Source: Paramoeba atlantica (Eukaryota; Discosea). Taken from it: a DNA stretch of 64,000 nucleotides. Of the stretch, positions 11,350 through 23,603 are shown in pieces; position 1 is the stretch's first letter, and every line of letters starts with the position of its first letter. The position numbers and the translations under genes are program-made. The DNA is taken from positions 1-64,000 of the forward strand of contig CDRNVI010000151.1 in the NCBI GenBank assembly GCA_977017575.1, in the 5' to 3' direction. Under the pieces are notes generated by a model that did no database searches, was not told where the DNA came from, and was given only the letters and a program-made list of their open reading frames with translations.

Positions 11350-12800
11350 GGAAAGAAACTAACACAAAAAATGTGTTCAATATTTCTCTTGTGTGGAGAA
11401 TTCAAAAAAAAAAAAAAAAATAAAAAAAAATAAAAAAAAAAACAAAAAAAAAAACAAAAAATTCTCAAAAAAAAACAAAAAAAAGTGTCTGCAAAAAAGG
11501 AATTTTTGTGCCTGAAAAATGGGAGGGGGTAGGAACTCTGCTTTTTTTTATTTTTTTTTTTTGTGAGAATTTTTTTTGTTTTTTTTTGAGAATTTTTTGA
11601 GAATTTTTTTGAGAATTTTTGAGAATTTTTTTATTTTTTTTTTGTTAGAATATTTGTGGGTTTAGAGAAGAAAAAAAACAAAAGAGAACTCTACTGCTAT
11701 GTTGGCAGAATTCTTAAAACAAAAAAAAAAGATTTAAAAAGCAGCTTACTGGCACACTGAAAATTGAAGTCTAAACCCTAACCTTAAAGAGACATCCCCT
11801 CCTCTTCTAAGAAAAAATAAAAGTGTTTGCTGATTCACCAAGCATAAAGAGGCAACAACACAACCAACAACAACCATAAATAACAACCCTAAACTCTAGT
11901 GTTTCAATTTCCAGATTTTTCATCTTTTTGCCATTTTTACATAGACGGAGGGGCACCACACCCACCACTGCTGAAGGGAGGAGGCTAACTCTCCATAAGT
12001 CCGAAGACTTGTGCAATAATTGGTGTTGATAAAAGGAGGGGTTAATGGTTTTTTTCTTTGTTGTTAAGGTGATATTAGTTTGTTTTTCATTTGCGATCAT
12101 TGTTGTATGTTTGTGTTTTTCATTTTTTTTCAAAAAAACCAAAAAATAAAACAAATCAAAAATTAATTTTTTTATTAATATTTTTTTGATTTTTCAAAAA
12201 AACAAAACAAACCTTTAACCTTTCTTTTTTATTATTTTGAACTCCAAAAAACAAAAGAGAAAGTAAAAGAAAAAACTATAAATCAGAAAAGAGGAGAGTA
12301 GATTTTGGCCGCACACAGACAGGACGTGTCGAAGATGAAACAAAAGAAAGGAAAGCAAATTGAACACAGAGAGAGGGAGGAAGGGAAGGAAAAAAGGAGG
12401 AGTAATGTATAGAGAGAGGGAGAGAAGTTTGTAAACCTAATTGGTGTGGTCCACAATATCACCCCTAAACCCCCAACAATACTTTGGTAAGAGAGAAAAA
12501 GGCAAAAGAGGAAAATCAGCAAAAAGAAAAAAAAAAAAGAAAAGAAAAGAAAAAAAAAAAAAAAAAAGAAAAAAGAAAAAAAAAAAAGAAAAAAAAAAAG
12601 AGGGAAAAGAGAAAAAAAAAAAAGATTGGAGGAGCAAGAGACAAAAAAGAATAAAAGAAAGAAAAAAAAAGAAAAAGAAGAGAAAAAAGAAAATGAAAAA
12701 AAAGAAAAAAAGAAAAAAAAGAAAGAAAACCAAAGCACAAAGAAATCTCAGTCCATTAAAAAATAAGAATGCTCTTATTTTTTGGTGGTTTCAAAGCAAG
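11350..12800. other. Low-complexity spacer
   Basis: The sequence is mostly homopolymer A runs, TTTTTTGAGAATT repeats near 11560-11640 and a purine-only tract at about 12520-12730. A telo-box-like TAAACCCTAACC lies near 11772. Open frames here are by-products of the base composition. Confidence 0.6.
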
Positions 12801-12804
12801 AGTA

Positions 12805-14690
12805 AATCACAAGGGAATAAGACGATATAATTTTTCAATGGATAAAGAACATTTTCTGAAAGAAAAAATATTAAAACAAAAAGTTATTTAAATATTATTT
12901 TAAAAAATATCAGAAAAAAGAAACTAAATCCCTAACCCATCACAACATCATTGTGCTTTATCTGAGAGAAAAATAGGATTCTTTGAATACAGTAAATCAC
13001 AAGGAATAAGATGATGTAATTTTCAATGATAAAAAACACTCTCTGAAGAAAAAAACAATAAAAAAAAAGTAATTAGTTACTATTTAAAAAAATACCAGAA
13101 AAAAGAAACTGAACCTCTCACATCACATCAAGTGCTTTATCTGAGAAAAATAGACTTCTTTGGAGAGAGTAAATCACAAAGAATAAGACAATGTAATTTT
13201 CAATGATAAAGAATATTCTCTGAAGGAAAAAACAATAAAAAAAAGTAATTAGTTATTGTTTAAAAAAATGTCAGAAAAAAAGAAATTGAACCCCTCACAT
13301 CACATCAGGTGCTTATCTGAGAGAAAAATAAACTTCTTTGGATACAGTAAATCACAAGGAATAAGACAATGTTATTTTCAATGATAAAGAACACTCTCTG
13401 AAAGAAAAAAACATTAAAACTTTAATTATTTAAATATTGTTTAAAAAAATATCAGAAAAAAGAAATTGAACCCCTCACATCACATCACATTGTGTTTTAT
13501 CTGAGAGAAAAATAGGATTCTTTGGATACAGTAAATCACAAGGAATAAGACGATGTAATTTTCAATGATAAAAAACACTCTCTGAAGAAAAAAACAATAA
13601 AAAAAAATAATTAGTTACTATTTAAAAAAATACCGAAAAAAAGAAACTGAACCCCTCACATCACATCACATTGTACTTTATCTGAGAAAAATAGGCTTCT
13701 TTGGAGAGAGTAAATCACAGGGAATAAGACGATAGTATTTTCAATGATAAAGAACAGTTTCTGAAGGAAAAAACAATAAAAAAAAGTAATTAGTTATTGT
13801 TTAAAAAAATATTGAAAAAAAGAAACTGAACCCCTCACATCACATCAAGTGCTTTATCTGAGAAAAATAGGCTTCTTTGGATACAGTAAATCATAGGGAA
13901 TAAGACGATATCATTTTCAATGATAAAGAACAGTTTCTGAAGGAAAAAATAATAAAAAAAAGTAATTAGTTACTATTTAAAAAAATACTAAAAAAAAGAA
14001 ACTGAACCCCTCACATCACATCAGGTGCTTATCTGAGAAAAATAGGCTTCTTTGGAGAGAGTAAATCACAGGAAATAAGATGATAGTATTTTCAATGATA
14101 AAGAACAGTTTCTAAAGAAAAAAACAATAAAAAAAAGTAATTAGTTATTGTTTAAAAAAATATCGAAAAAAAAAAACTGAACCTCACATCACATCAAGTG
14201 TTTTATTTGAGAAAAATAGGCTTCTTTGGATACAGTAAATCACAAGGAATAAGACGATATTATTTTCAATAATAAAGAATAGTTTCTGAAGGAAAAAACA
14301 ATAAAAAAAAGTAATTAGTTATTGTTTAAAAAAATACCGAAAAAAAAAAACTAAACCCTTCATATCACATCAGGTGCTTTATCTGAGAAAAATAGGCTTC
14401 TTTGGATACAATAAATCACAAGGAATAAGACGATATTATTTTCAATGATAAAGAACAGTTTCTGAAGGAAAAAACATTAAAACTTTAATTATTTAAATAT
14501 TGTTTAAAAAAATATTGGAAAAAAGAAACTGAACCTCTAACCCATCACATCACATTGTGCTTTATCTGAGAGAAAAATAGAATTCTTTGGATACAATAAA
14601 TCACAGAGAATAAGACGATGTTATTTTCAATGATAAAGAACAGTTTCTAAAAAAAAAAACAATTAAAATAAAAAAAAATAAAACAAAAAA
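12805..14690. repeat. Satellite array 1, about 179-bp monomer
   Basis: About eleven tandem monomers share ATCACAAGGAATAAGACGAT, TTTCAATGATAAAGAACA, a poly-A/ATTAGTTA stretch, CCCCTCACATCACATC and TTATCTGAGAAAAATAGG. The same landmark recurs near 12809, 12988, 13165, 13346, 13528, 13707, 13886, 14065, 14244, 14417 and 14605, giving a period of about 179 bp. Monomers differ by substitutions and small indels, so the array is not freshly amplified. There is no coding frame. Confidence 0.93.
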
Positions 14691-16256
14691 AATTCCGAAT
14701 ATCAACAAAAAGATTAAAACTCAAAAAGAAACAACAAAAAACAAACTTTCATATTTTTAAACTTTCAAAACCCTGAAATAAAAAAGAAATAAAAAAAAAC
14801 AAAAAGAAAAAAAAAAGAAGAAAATGAGAGAAAAAGAAAAAAAGAAATCAAAAAAGAAATCAAAAAACCATTGAAAAAAAAGAAATCCTGTTCCCACTCA
14901 ACACAAAAGAAAATGAATCCCTTTTAATTTTTTTTATTGTTCATTCTGAGAATAAAAAAAATTAGTTTTTCATTTTTCTAAATCTTTTCAAAAAAGAAAA
15001 AGAAAAAGAGAAAAAGAAAAAAGAGAAAAAGAAAAAAGAAAAAAAGAAAAAAGAGAAAAAGAAAAAAGGAAAAAGAAAAAAAAAAACAATTTTGTGTGAA
15101 AAAAAGTAAAAAAGAAAAAGAGATAAAGGAAAAAGAAGAAAAAAGAAACAAAAAAGAAAAAGAGAAAAAGAAAAAAAGAAACAAGAAAAAGAAGAGGAAA
15201 AAAGAAAAGAAAGAAAACCTCAAAGAATTGGATCACCAGATAAATTTTGTAAATTCTCTTATCTTTCTCACTTTGAGAAAAATAGATTGGTTTTTCGTTT
15301 CTCTTTCTTAATATAAAAGTGATACATTGAAAAAACCAAAAATCTCTTGATTTCTAAAAGTCTATTTTTCTCATCTTTCAAAAAACAAAAACCAAACACA
15401 AAAATCAAACAAAAACAAAAAACAAAAAAGAAAAACTTTTTTGCCGAAAAACCGATTTTTATTTTGGGTGCGATTTTTTTTCTTGAAATTTGATAAAGTG
15501 AAAAAGAATTCAAATGTTCTTGTTTTTTCTTAGTTGTTCAAGCTTCCATCAAGATAGGACCAATACAAATTCAATTCTTTTTCTTTTTTTCTTCTTTAAT
15601 CTTATTTTTGGTTTGTATTTGGATCTTTTCAATCAATTTTGGTCATACAATCCTTTTTCTTTGTTTTTTTTTGTTTTTTTCTCTTTTTTGTTGAATCTTT
15701 CTCTTTCTCTTTCTTTTTCTTTTTTTCTTTCTTTCTCACAAACAAAAAAGAAAAAAAAAACTGTTCAAAACAAAAAACCAAAAAAAAAACCAAAAAAAGA
15801 AAAAGAAAATGGCTGATGTGGCAACATTTGATTGGGAATTGGATTTTTTTTTCTTTTTCAGAAAAGAAAGTGGCAGGTGAGAAAAAAAAAGAAAAACAGA
15901 AAGAGAAAAGAAAGAAATTGAAAGAAAAGAAGAGTTGAAAGGTTTGAAAAGATACATGATAGATTGTTTGATTTACCAATGAACTTTTTTATTCCATATT
16001 TCAAGTAAATGTTTTAGTTTGTTATTCTTTTTTTTTTTCTTTATTCACAAACTATTAAAAACAACACCACTGGATCAATCATTTCACTTTTCCACACACA
16101 ATCAAAAGAAAGAATTGAGAAAATCAAAGAAAAACAAAAGGTTTCTTTTTTAGCACATCTTATGCTTCGACGTTTTTCATCTCTTTCGAATAGAATCATC
16201 ACCTTAATCGATTCGATTCGTAAATCTTTCGAAAAAATTCGTTAGTTTTTTGCAAT
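14650..16256. repeat. Duplicated 1.6-kb module, copy A
   Basis: This module begins at the AATTAAAATAAAAAAAAATA stretch after satellite array 1, ends at GTTTTTTGCAATG, and matches 17207-18803 almost base for base. Inside are purine-rich and pyrimidine-rich blocks and a short ATGGCTGATGTGGCAACATT segment near 15810 that is partly conserved in copy B. That short segment could be an exon remnant, but I cannot assign a protein. The module is joined directly to the second satellite array. Confidence 0.88.
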
Positions 16257-17222
16257 GAAAAGGGAATAAGATGATGTAATTTTCAATGATAAAGAACATT
16301 CTCTGAAGGAAAAAACAATAAAAAAAAGTAATTAGTTATTGTTTAAAAAAATGTCGGAAAAAAAGAAATTGAACCCCTCACATCACATCAGGTGCTTATC
16401 TGAGAAAAATAGGATTCTTTGGAGAGAGTAAATCACAGGGAATAAGACGATGTGATTTTCAATGATAAAGAACAGTTTCTGAAGGAAAAAACAATAAAAA
16501 AAAGTAATTAGTTATTATTTAAAAAAATATTGAAAAAAAGAAACTGAACCCCTCACATCACATCAAGTGCTTTATCTGAGAAAAATAGACTTCTTTGGAT
16601 ACAATAAATCACAAGAAATAAGATGATATCATTTTCAATAATAAAGAATAGTTTCTGAAGGAAAAAACAATAAAAAAAAGTAATTAATTATTGTTTAAAA
16701 AAATACCCGAAAAAAGAAACTGAACCCCTCATATCACATCATTGTGCTTTATTTGAGAAAAATAGGCTTCTTTGGATACAGTAAATCACAAGAAATAAGA
16801 CGATATTATTTTCAATGATAAAGAACAGTTTCTGAAGGAAAAAACAATAAAACTTTAATTATTTAAATATTGTTTAGAAAAATATCAGAAAAAAAAAACT
16901 GAACCCCTCACATCACATCATTGTGTTTTATCTGAGAGAAAAATAGATTTCTTTGGATACAGTAAATCACAAGGAATAAGATGATATAATTTTCAATGAT
17001 AAAGAACAGTTTCTGAAGGAAAAAACATTAAAACTTTAATTATTTAAATATTGTTTAAAAAAATGTTGAAAAAAAGAAACTGAACCTCTAACCCATCACA
17101 TCACATCATTGTGCTTTATCTGAGAGAAAAATAGGATTCTTTGGATACAGTAAATCACAGGGAATAAGATGATGTCATTTTCAATGATAAAAAACACTCT
17201 CTGAAGAAAAAAAACAATTAAA
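16257..17222. repeat. Satellite array 2, about 179-bp monomer
   Basis: About five to six more monomers of the same satellite as array 1 (landmarks near 16260, 16436, 16615, 16793, 16975 and 17160) begin right after module copy A and run into module copy B. Array plus module form a higher-order unit of about 2.5 kb. Confidence 0.92.
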
Positions 17223-18802
17223 ATAAAAAAAAATAAAACAAAAAAAATTCCGAATATCAACAAAAAGATTAAAACTCAAAAAGAAACAACAAAAAACAAA
17301 CTTTCATATTTTTAAGCTTTCAAAACCCTGAAATAAAAAAGAAATAAAAAAAAACAAAAAGAAAAAAAAAAGAAGAAAATGAGAGAAAAAGAAAAAAAGA
17401 AATCAAAAAAGAAATCAAAAAACCATTGAAAAAAAAGAAATCCTGTTCCCACTCAACACAAAAGAAAATGAATCCCTTTTGATTTTTTTTATTGTTCATT
17501 CTGAGAATAAAAAGAATTAGTTTTTTATTTTTCTAAATCTTTTCAAAAAAGAAAAAGAAAAAGAGAAAAAAAAAAAAGAGAAAAAGAAAAAAGAGAAAAA
17601 GAAAAAAACCAAAAGAAAAAAAAAAACAATTTTGTGTGAAAAAAAATAAAAAAGAAAAAGAGATGAAGGAAAAAGAAGAAAAAAGAAACGAAAAAGAAAA
17701 AGAGAAAAAGAAAAAAAGAAACAAGAAAAAGAAGAGGAAAAAAGAAAACCTCAAAGAATTGAATCACCAGATAAACCTTGTGAATTCTCTTATCTTTCTC
17801 ACTTTAAGAAAAATAGATTGGTTTTTCATTTCTCTTTCTTAATATAAAAGTGATACATTGAAAAAACCAAAAATTTCTTGATTTCTAAAAGTCTATTTTT
17901 CTCATCTTTCAAAAAACAAAAACCAAACACAAAAATCAAACAAAAACAAAAAACAAAAAAGAAAAATTTTTTGCTGAAAAACTGATTTTTATTTTGGGTG
18001 TGATTTTTTTTCTTGAAATTTGGCAAGGAGGTGAAAAAGAATTCAAATGTTCTTGTTTTTTCTTAGTTGTTCAAGCTTCCATCAAGATAGGACCAATACA
18101 AATTCAATTCTTTTTCTTTTTTTCTTCTTTAATCTTATTTTTGGTTTGCATTTGGATTTTTTCAATCAATTTTGGTCATACAATCCTTTTTCTTTGTTTT
18201 TTTTTGTTTTTTTCTCTTTTTTGTTGAATCTTTCTCTTTCTCTTTCTTTTTCTTTTTTTCTTTCTTTCTCACAAACAAAAAAGAAAAAAAAAAACTGTTT
18301 GAAACAAAAAACCAAAAAAAAACCAAAAAAAAACCAAAAAAAAACCAAAAAAAATGGATAATGTGGCAACATTTGATTGGAAATTGGATTTTTTTTTTCT
18401 TTTTCAGAAAAGAAAGTGGCGGGTGAGAAAAAAACAGAAAAACAGAAAGAGAAAAGAAAGAAATTGAAAGAAAAGAAGAGTTGAAAGGTTTGGAAAGATA
18501 CATAATAGATTGTTTGATTTACCAATGAACTTTTTTATTCCATATTTTAAGTGAATGTTTTAGTTTGTTATTCTTTTTTTTTTTCTTTATTCACAAACTA
18601 TTAAAAACAACACCATCAAATCAATCATTTCACTTTTCTATACACAATCAAAAGAAAGAATTGAGAAAATCAAAGAAAAATGAAAGGTTTCTTTTTTAGC
18701 ACACCTTATGCTTTGATGTTTTTCATCTCTTTCAAATAGAATCATTACCTTAATCGATTCGATTCGTAAATCTTTCGAAAAAATTTGTTAGTTTTTTGCA
18801 AT
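17207..18802. repeat. Duplicated 1.6-kb module, copy B
   Basis: This is the second copy of the module at 14650-16256, with a few indels in the purine runs. It ends at the same GTTTTTTGCAATG but is followed by the subtelomeric repeat instead of satellite, which marks a rearrangement junction at about 18802. Confidence 0.88.
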
Positions 18803-19020
18803 GTATAGGGTGCCACTTTAAAGTTCTATCATTATATGTGAATTTCATACATAATACCTCTTCGTAAACTGCCTATAACTTTTTGTGACATATTCGGATT
18901 TTTAAAAAAAATATGCCATTAGGAAGACAAAAATGAGGCGCATCTTTCTACTAGTCTTGATTTTCCAAATTGTGAAAAAAAGTAGTTCAAAATGAAGTAA
19001 TTAGGCCCTAAACCCTAATA
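18803..19020. repeat. Subtelomeric repeat, copy 2, with interstitial telomere motif
   Basis: This is the same 218-bp block as 1063-1280 in the same orientation, again ending in GGCCCTAAACCCTAAT. It sits 18 kb inside the chromosome, and its telomeric end directly abuts the truncated reverse-transcriptase frame at 19021. Confidence 0.92.
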
Positions 19021-20460
19021 GAGAAAATTTTCAAACCTCTGATCCAAAAAATCAAATCAACAATCATAGGGAGCTGGTAGTTTGGAGCTTCTGATTTTAC
19101 ATTCACCCCTCTTAGGTCCATACAAAGCTGAATATCATCTTCCTTCTTGCCACCTGAAACCTTGGGAGCTGCTACTAGAGGGATGTTTCAGAGATTTTGC
19201 ACTGAGGATATATCCTCTAGAGGAACTATCCACCCTTTTTCCAACCATTCAGTAACTCTCTGTTGAACTTTGCCACTTAATCTTTCTGAAATCAGGTACT
19301 GTTGCATAAAAACCAGCTTTGGATCAAGCAATGAAATTGAAAAATGCAAATTCCTAATATTATAACAAGTCCCATTAGACAATCTTTGATTCTCTTCAAG
19401 AACTTTTTTAATCCTTTCTATTATTTTCTCAACTTCTTTCTCAGGCAGGTGTGTCTCTTCAGATGGCCCACTCCATCCCTCTTTGTCCACTAAGTTAGTT
19501 TTATAGGACAACTTCTTCTTTTCTGGGAACACTGGTGGAATTCTTTCAATTTCAACACCAAGTTTTGCTTCATCAGCCACACTCAAAAGTACTCAATCTT
19601 TTCTTAAACCAAGTAAAGTCCAAATTAAAATCTCAGTTTAGCCTTGGATTGTTGAAACTTTAACTTTCTTTGCTGTGTCTGTTTCTTGAACATGTCCAGA
19701 AATTCCTTAAACTCAAAAATTTCTCTTCACTAAATTTCCTTCTAAATAGTCAAAAACAGAAGGGTTAGCAAGTGTTGCACTTGCTCCTGAATCAAAGATC
19801 ACCTACACTTCCATGTTATTCCTTCCAAGAGAGATTGAAATCTTAGAGAGCCCATCCATATCTTCTTCTGTCCTTAAACCAAAAAATCTTTCTTTAGTTA
19901 AAGTTAAATAAGCTTCCTCATCCTTAAAATCAGATGTTAAAACATCATTTCCAGGGACCTCTAGGTTTGATTCCTCTTCTAGCTTTCTTTTTTGGACATC
20001 CATTTGCATAGTGACCCTTTTCCTGATAAGAGAAACATCTTATCTTGGCCAAATCATGTCCTCTCCTCTCTTGAGGCTCATTTCTGTGCAATTGCTGTTA
20101 TAGACCTTTACCTTCTGTTCCACCCCCTCAAGCCCAACACTCTTTCTTAAAATGGCCAGATTTCCCACAATTCTAGTAGTTTGTTGGTCTCCTTGGCTCT
20201 ACAGGACCAGGGGCATGAAAATGGTTAAGTAGGGCTGAACCCTCCCTTGCAGCTCCAATATCAATCAAATTGGTTATAGAGATTCATATCTTAAAAAGAT
20301 AGTCACTTCTACACAATAATTCCCAGAAGGGTTGATAACCTGGGAAAACTGCTTTTTCCAAAAGCTCCTTCACCTCTCAAGAACAAGGATCTATCCCTGA
20401 AGCTGCTACCAGCAGATTAAACTAATACTCAAATATGTTGAGTTTCTCACTTGGCTTTTG
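19021..20460 (-). mobile_element. Decayed, truncated Ty3/gypsy-type retrotransposon (gag-protease-RT)
   Basis: Read on the minus strand, the gag part (about 20460-20020) ends in two degenerate CCHC knuckles, NCGKSGHFKKEC and RCFSYQEKGHYANGC. A retropepsin motif VIFDSGASATL follows near 19770-19805, then the start of reverse transcriptase at 19586-19021. EWLEKGWIVP and MDLRGVN are the classic RT fingers motifs. The RT is cut off at 19021 where interstitial telomere repeat begins, so palm catalytic residues, RNase H and integrase are missing. No LTR is recognised. Several stops (TAG near 19803; TAG and TAA in gag) show decay. Several other stops are TGA at places where Trp is expected, including 19188-19190, where this RT family has an almost invariant Trp. 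Confidence 0.82.
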
Positions 20461-23171
20461 CTGGAGACTTTTCAAAGCTTTCAAAATCCACCACATCTGA
20501 TTTTTGAGAAAACGCGAATTTTAAAAATAAAGTTCAGGCCCATTTTTTTTGGTAGCAATCCAGTGTTTAAAGGTGTTGTAAGCAACTTTTTGATGGTTGT
20601 TAAGGTGGTAATTTTGTGTTTTTTTTTCAGATATCAGATGCACAAACCCAGCACCCATAATTCAAAATCTATTTTCATTTTTCAAAGACTGTGTTTCCAA
20701 ATGTAACCCAACTTGGTTAGCTCAAAACTTGGTGTATTTTCCCATCCTAAATAAAAGAGAAGAGAAAGCCCAATATCTTTTTTGTCACGATGAAGAACTG
20801 TCCCACAAGCAATTGAGAGCCAAAATTCTTCAATCAAGCAAAAATCTTTGTTGAAAGAGTCTTCGAGAAGAAGTTCAGGTCCAAACAGAGTGAGCAGTTT
20901 GTTTAGACATTTGAGAGAAAAACAAAAAACAAGAAGAAAAAAAAAAAAAAAAAAACAAAGAACTTGAACTAAATCATTTTGGCTGTATTTTTCGAATAAA
21001 AAAAAAGAAAAAAAGTAATCTGAAAAGAATCCAAGACGAAAATTGCTAATTTTTTTGCTTTTTTTTCTTTCAAATTTTTGATTCTTTTTTCAAAATGCTT
21101 GCCAGATTCAATCTTAAAAGAAAAAAATGAATTCAATCACAAAAAAAGAAAAGAAGGAGATTAAAAATGGAATTCTTGCTCTGTCAACCAATTCCCTATG
21201 ATTCTTTGTTTTCTTCTTCATGGACATTATCACCAAAAAACCCTTTTCCTCTCTCGATGTTATTGTTTCCTCCTGTTTGTTTTTCAGAGCCATCTAAGAA
21301 TAGTTATTCTACTCTCTCTCTCCTCCTTCACCTTTATTATTTGATCGTTTTTGTTTTTTGACTGTATGAGAACTTGTAAAAACAAATAAGAGTTTGGTGT
21401 CTTGGAAAGTGCTTGAAGAGAAGGTTGTGTTTCGGTTTGATCATCTTGTTTTTCTTTTTCTTTCTTTTTTTTCTTTCATTTTTCTCCCCTTTTTTTCTTT
21501 CTTTTTTTTTCTTCCTTTTTATTCTTCCTTTTTATTCTCTCTTTTTTTCTCCTTTTTTCTCCTTCCTCTTTTTTCTTTTCTTTTTTTTTTTATTATTCTT
21601 ATCATTTTTAAAAATATCTTTTTTGAATCCACACAATACAGATTTCTAAAATTGTTGGAAGAATGAGTTGAAAGAAAGCAAGTGGTTCACATGGACTCTC
21701 AAAACCAATGGATTATTCAAAACTGAAACAACCACATTATTTTAACAAGGAAACCAGGAAAAAGCACTATTGTTGTTGAGAACTTATTTTAAAACCAAAC
21801 CAGCAACAGTTTCTCCCCAAAATCCATCGCTGGCTTTGGAGCAGGAAGTTTTGGAAATGGAATTTCAAACTCTGGTGATTTCAAGTGTATTGGCTCCCCA
21901 GACAAAGGATCTAAGACTCACTGAAATATCATCACATCATTTGGATTTTTTAGTAACCCATATCATTCATCATCATATTCACAAACTGTGCTTGTTTCAA
22001 ATCATCAGATTTCTCAAGGTTTTGAAAGTCTATTTATTAAATTTTAAGAAATTATAATCCTTCAAAACACACACAAAAAAAAAATGAATTAACCTTTTCG
22101 AATCGCTTTCTTCACAACTCGCTTCCCAATGGGCAGACAATGAACGAGTTCTTGAATCAGTCTTTTTGAAATGCTGGACTTGAACTTTTCAAAAGTTCAA
22201 GTTCAGTGTTTCAAAAGGTTTATCCTCTTTAATCCGTGTTCCTTCATACCTTCGAAGAGATAAACCACTTTAAAGTTTGTAATTTCTTCTGTTTTCCTCT
22301 TGATTTGAGATGTAAAAGCTCTCCTTTCCCATTGTTTTTCATGAATAACAGAAGTGTTGATGATTGGAAGTTGTTTTATTTTTGTTCGGAAGAAAAATTG
22401 AAAAATTGTCATTTAAAAAGAAAGTTAAACCAGGTTGTTTTGTCCTTTTGACTTTTTTAATCTTTTTGATCTCTTTCCAAAAATCTTTTTGGTGTTTCTG
22501 TGAGATTCGGGTGTGCCCATTTTCAAAAAATTGCCCGATCTATTTATTCTTAGACTTTAGAATATGGAGAAAAAAGTAGAACCAAAATAGAAAAGAACAT
22601 CTTCTCTTTCAAGGGGAGATATTGGCAGTTTGACCAACACTTTTTTAACACTTTTCAATATCTCTCCCATAAAAGTTGTTTTTTTGGTTCTTTAAAAATA
22701 CATTATTTCAAAGAACATCAAAAAACAAATCAAAATCAAAAAACAAACCTTGAAAAGACTTCAAACAAAGACCAAAAAAGTGGATGGCAGAAGCGAAGAG
22801 AAGCACAAAAGAAAAACACGAGAAAACACAAGAACACAAACACTGTCCAAAATAGGGACTCAAAAAAAGTGCGCGATTTTTGAAAAATCGAATGCAGTGA
22901 TCACCAACTTCCACCTTGGACCTAGCAACTTTACTAGAACCAACATGAGCAATTCATAGAATGGACAGTTTTCTCTCATCTTTAGAAACCTACTGATCAA
23001 ACTGGGTGTGGCTTTGAACAGATATCTCTTTTGATCAGGCTCTGGAACACATTGGTTCTCCATACAGGAATAGAAGTAAAAAACAAAATCAAGCAACTGG
23101 AAAATCATGACTTTTTCTTGTAGTTTTGGCAAATTTTGGATTTAGAGCAGTCTTTTCTTATCTTTTGGCTT
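20461..23171. other. Spacer with no supported gene
   Basis: This is A+T-rich sequence with homopolymer runs, a pyrimidine tract at about 21440-21600 and a near-perfect inverted repeat at about 22170-22205 (GGACTTGAAC ... GTTCAAGTTC). No reading frame here has convincing protein character; some of it may be older transposon debris. Confidence 0.5.
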
Positions 23172-23603
23172 TTATTGTTTCTCTACCCCAATTACATCAT
23201 AAGCTATCAAAGTACTTCTCAAGCTCGTCAACCTCTGGTTGACTAGTTCAACCCTCACCCTTTCCACAGTTAATAAACTATCTTTCAACAAAAGAGCTGT
23301 ATTTTCTTTTTGTAAAACTTGACATTTCTCTTGAAGAGCCTCAACCTCCTCAAAATCTTCCTCTTTCTCTACAGATTTGGAAGACTTTTGTACCATCAAA
23401 CTCATACTCAGTGAACTTGATAAACTTGATTGCTCTGGTTCTGAACCAATCAAAACCAATCCTTGATTTAAATACATTGAACTTGATCCTTGATTCAAAC
23501 ACATTGAATGTCTTTTCATGAATCCAAGCTCCATACAAAACAAAACTTCTTCATTAAAAATTGATGATATATCATCAAGCAAATTGAATAATTTAAATGA
23601 CAT
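23172..23603 (-). CDS. Hypothetical coiled-coil protein or transposon fragment
   Basis: A 143-residue open frame with normal amino-acid use stands out from the low-complexity surroundings. Its second half, beginning near EALQEKCQVLQKENTALL, has heptad-like Leu spacing and probably forms a coiled coil; the first half contains an imperfect duplication around LNQGSSSMYLNQG. The first residue is not a firm ATG start. It lies between two retroelement relics on the same strand, so it may be part of a gag- or ORF1-like protein, but no family motif is visible. Confidence 0.3.
   Translation of the reverse strand: MSFKLFNLLDDISSIFNEEVLFCMELGFMKRHSMCLNQGSSSMYLNQGLVLIGSEPEQSSLSSSLSMSLMVQKSSKSVEKEEDFEEVEALQEKCQVLQKENTALLLKDSLLTVERVRVELVNQRLTSLRSTLIAYDVIGVEKQ

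Noticed and set aside
12283..12830. Poly-Phe / poly-Lys reading frames
   Set aside because: They are translations of a purine-only tract; frame openness follows from composition.
12805..17222. CRISPR-like array
   Set aside because: The repeats are about 179 bp long head-to-tail monomers without unique spacers, in a eukaryotic subtelomere.
14978..18525. Phe- and Lys-rich open frames inside the duplicated modules
   Set aside because: Low-complexity translations in several frames at once, with no conserved protein pattern beyond nucleotide identity of the modules.
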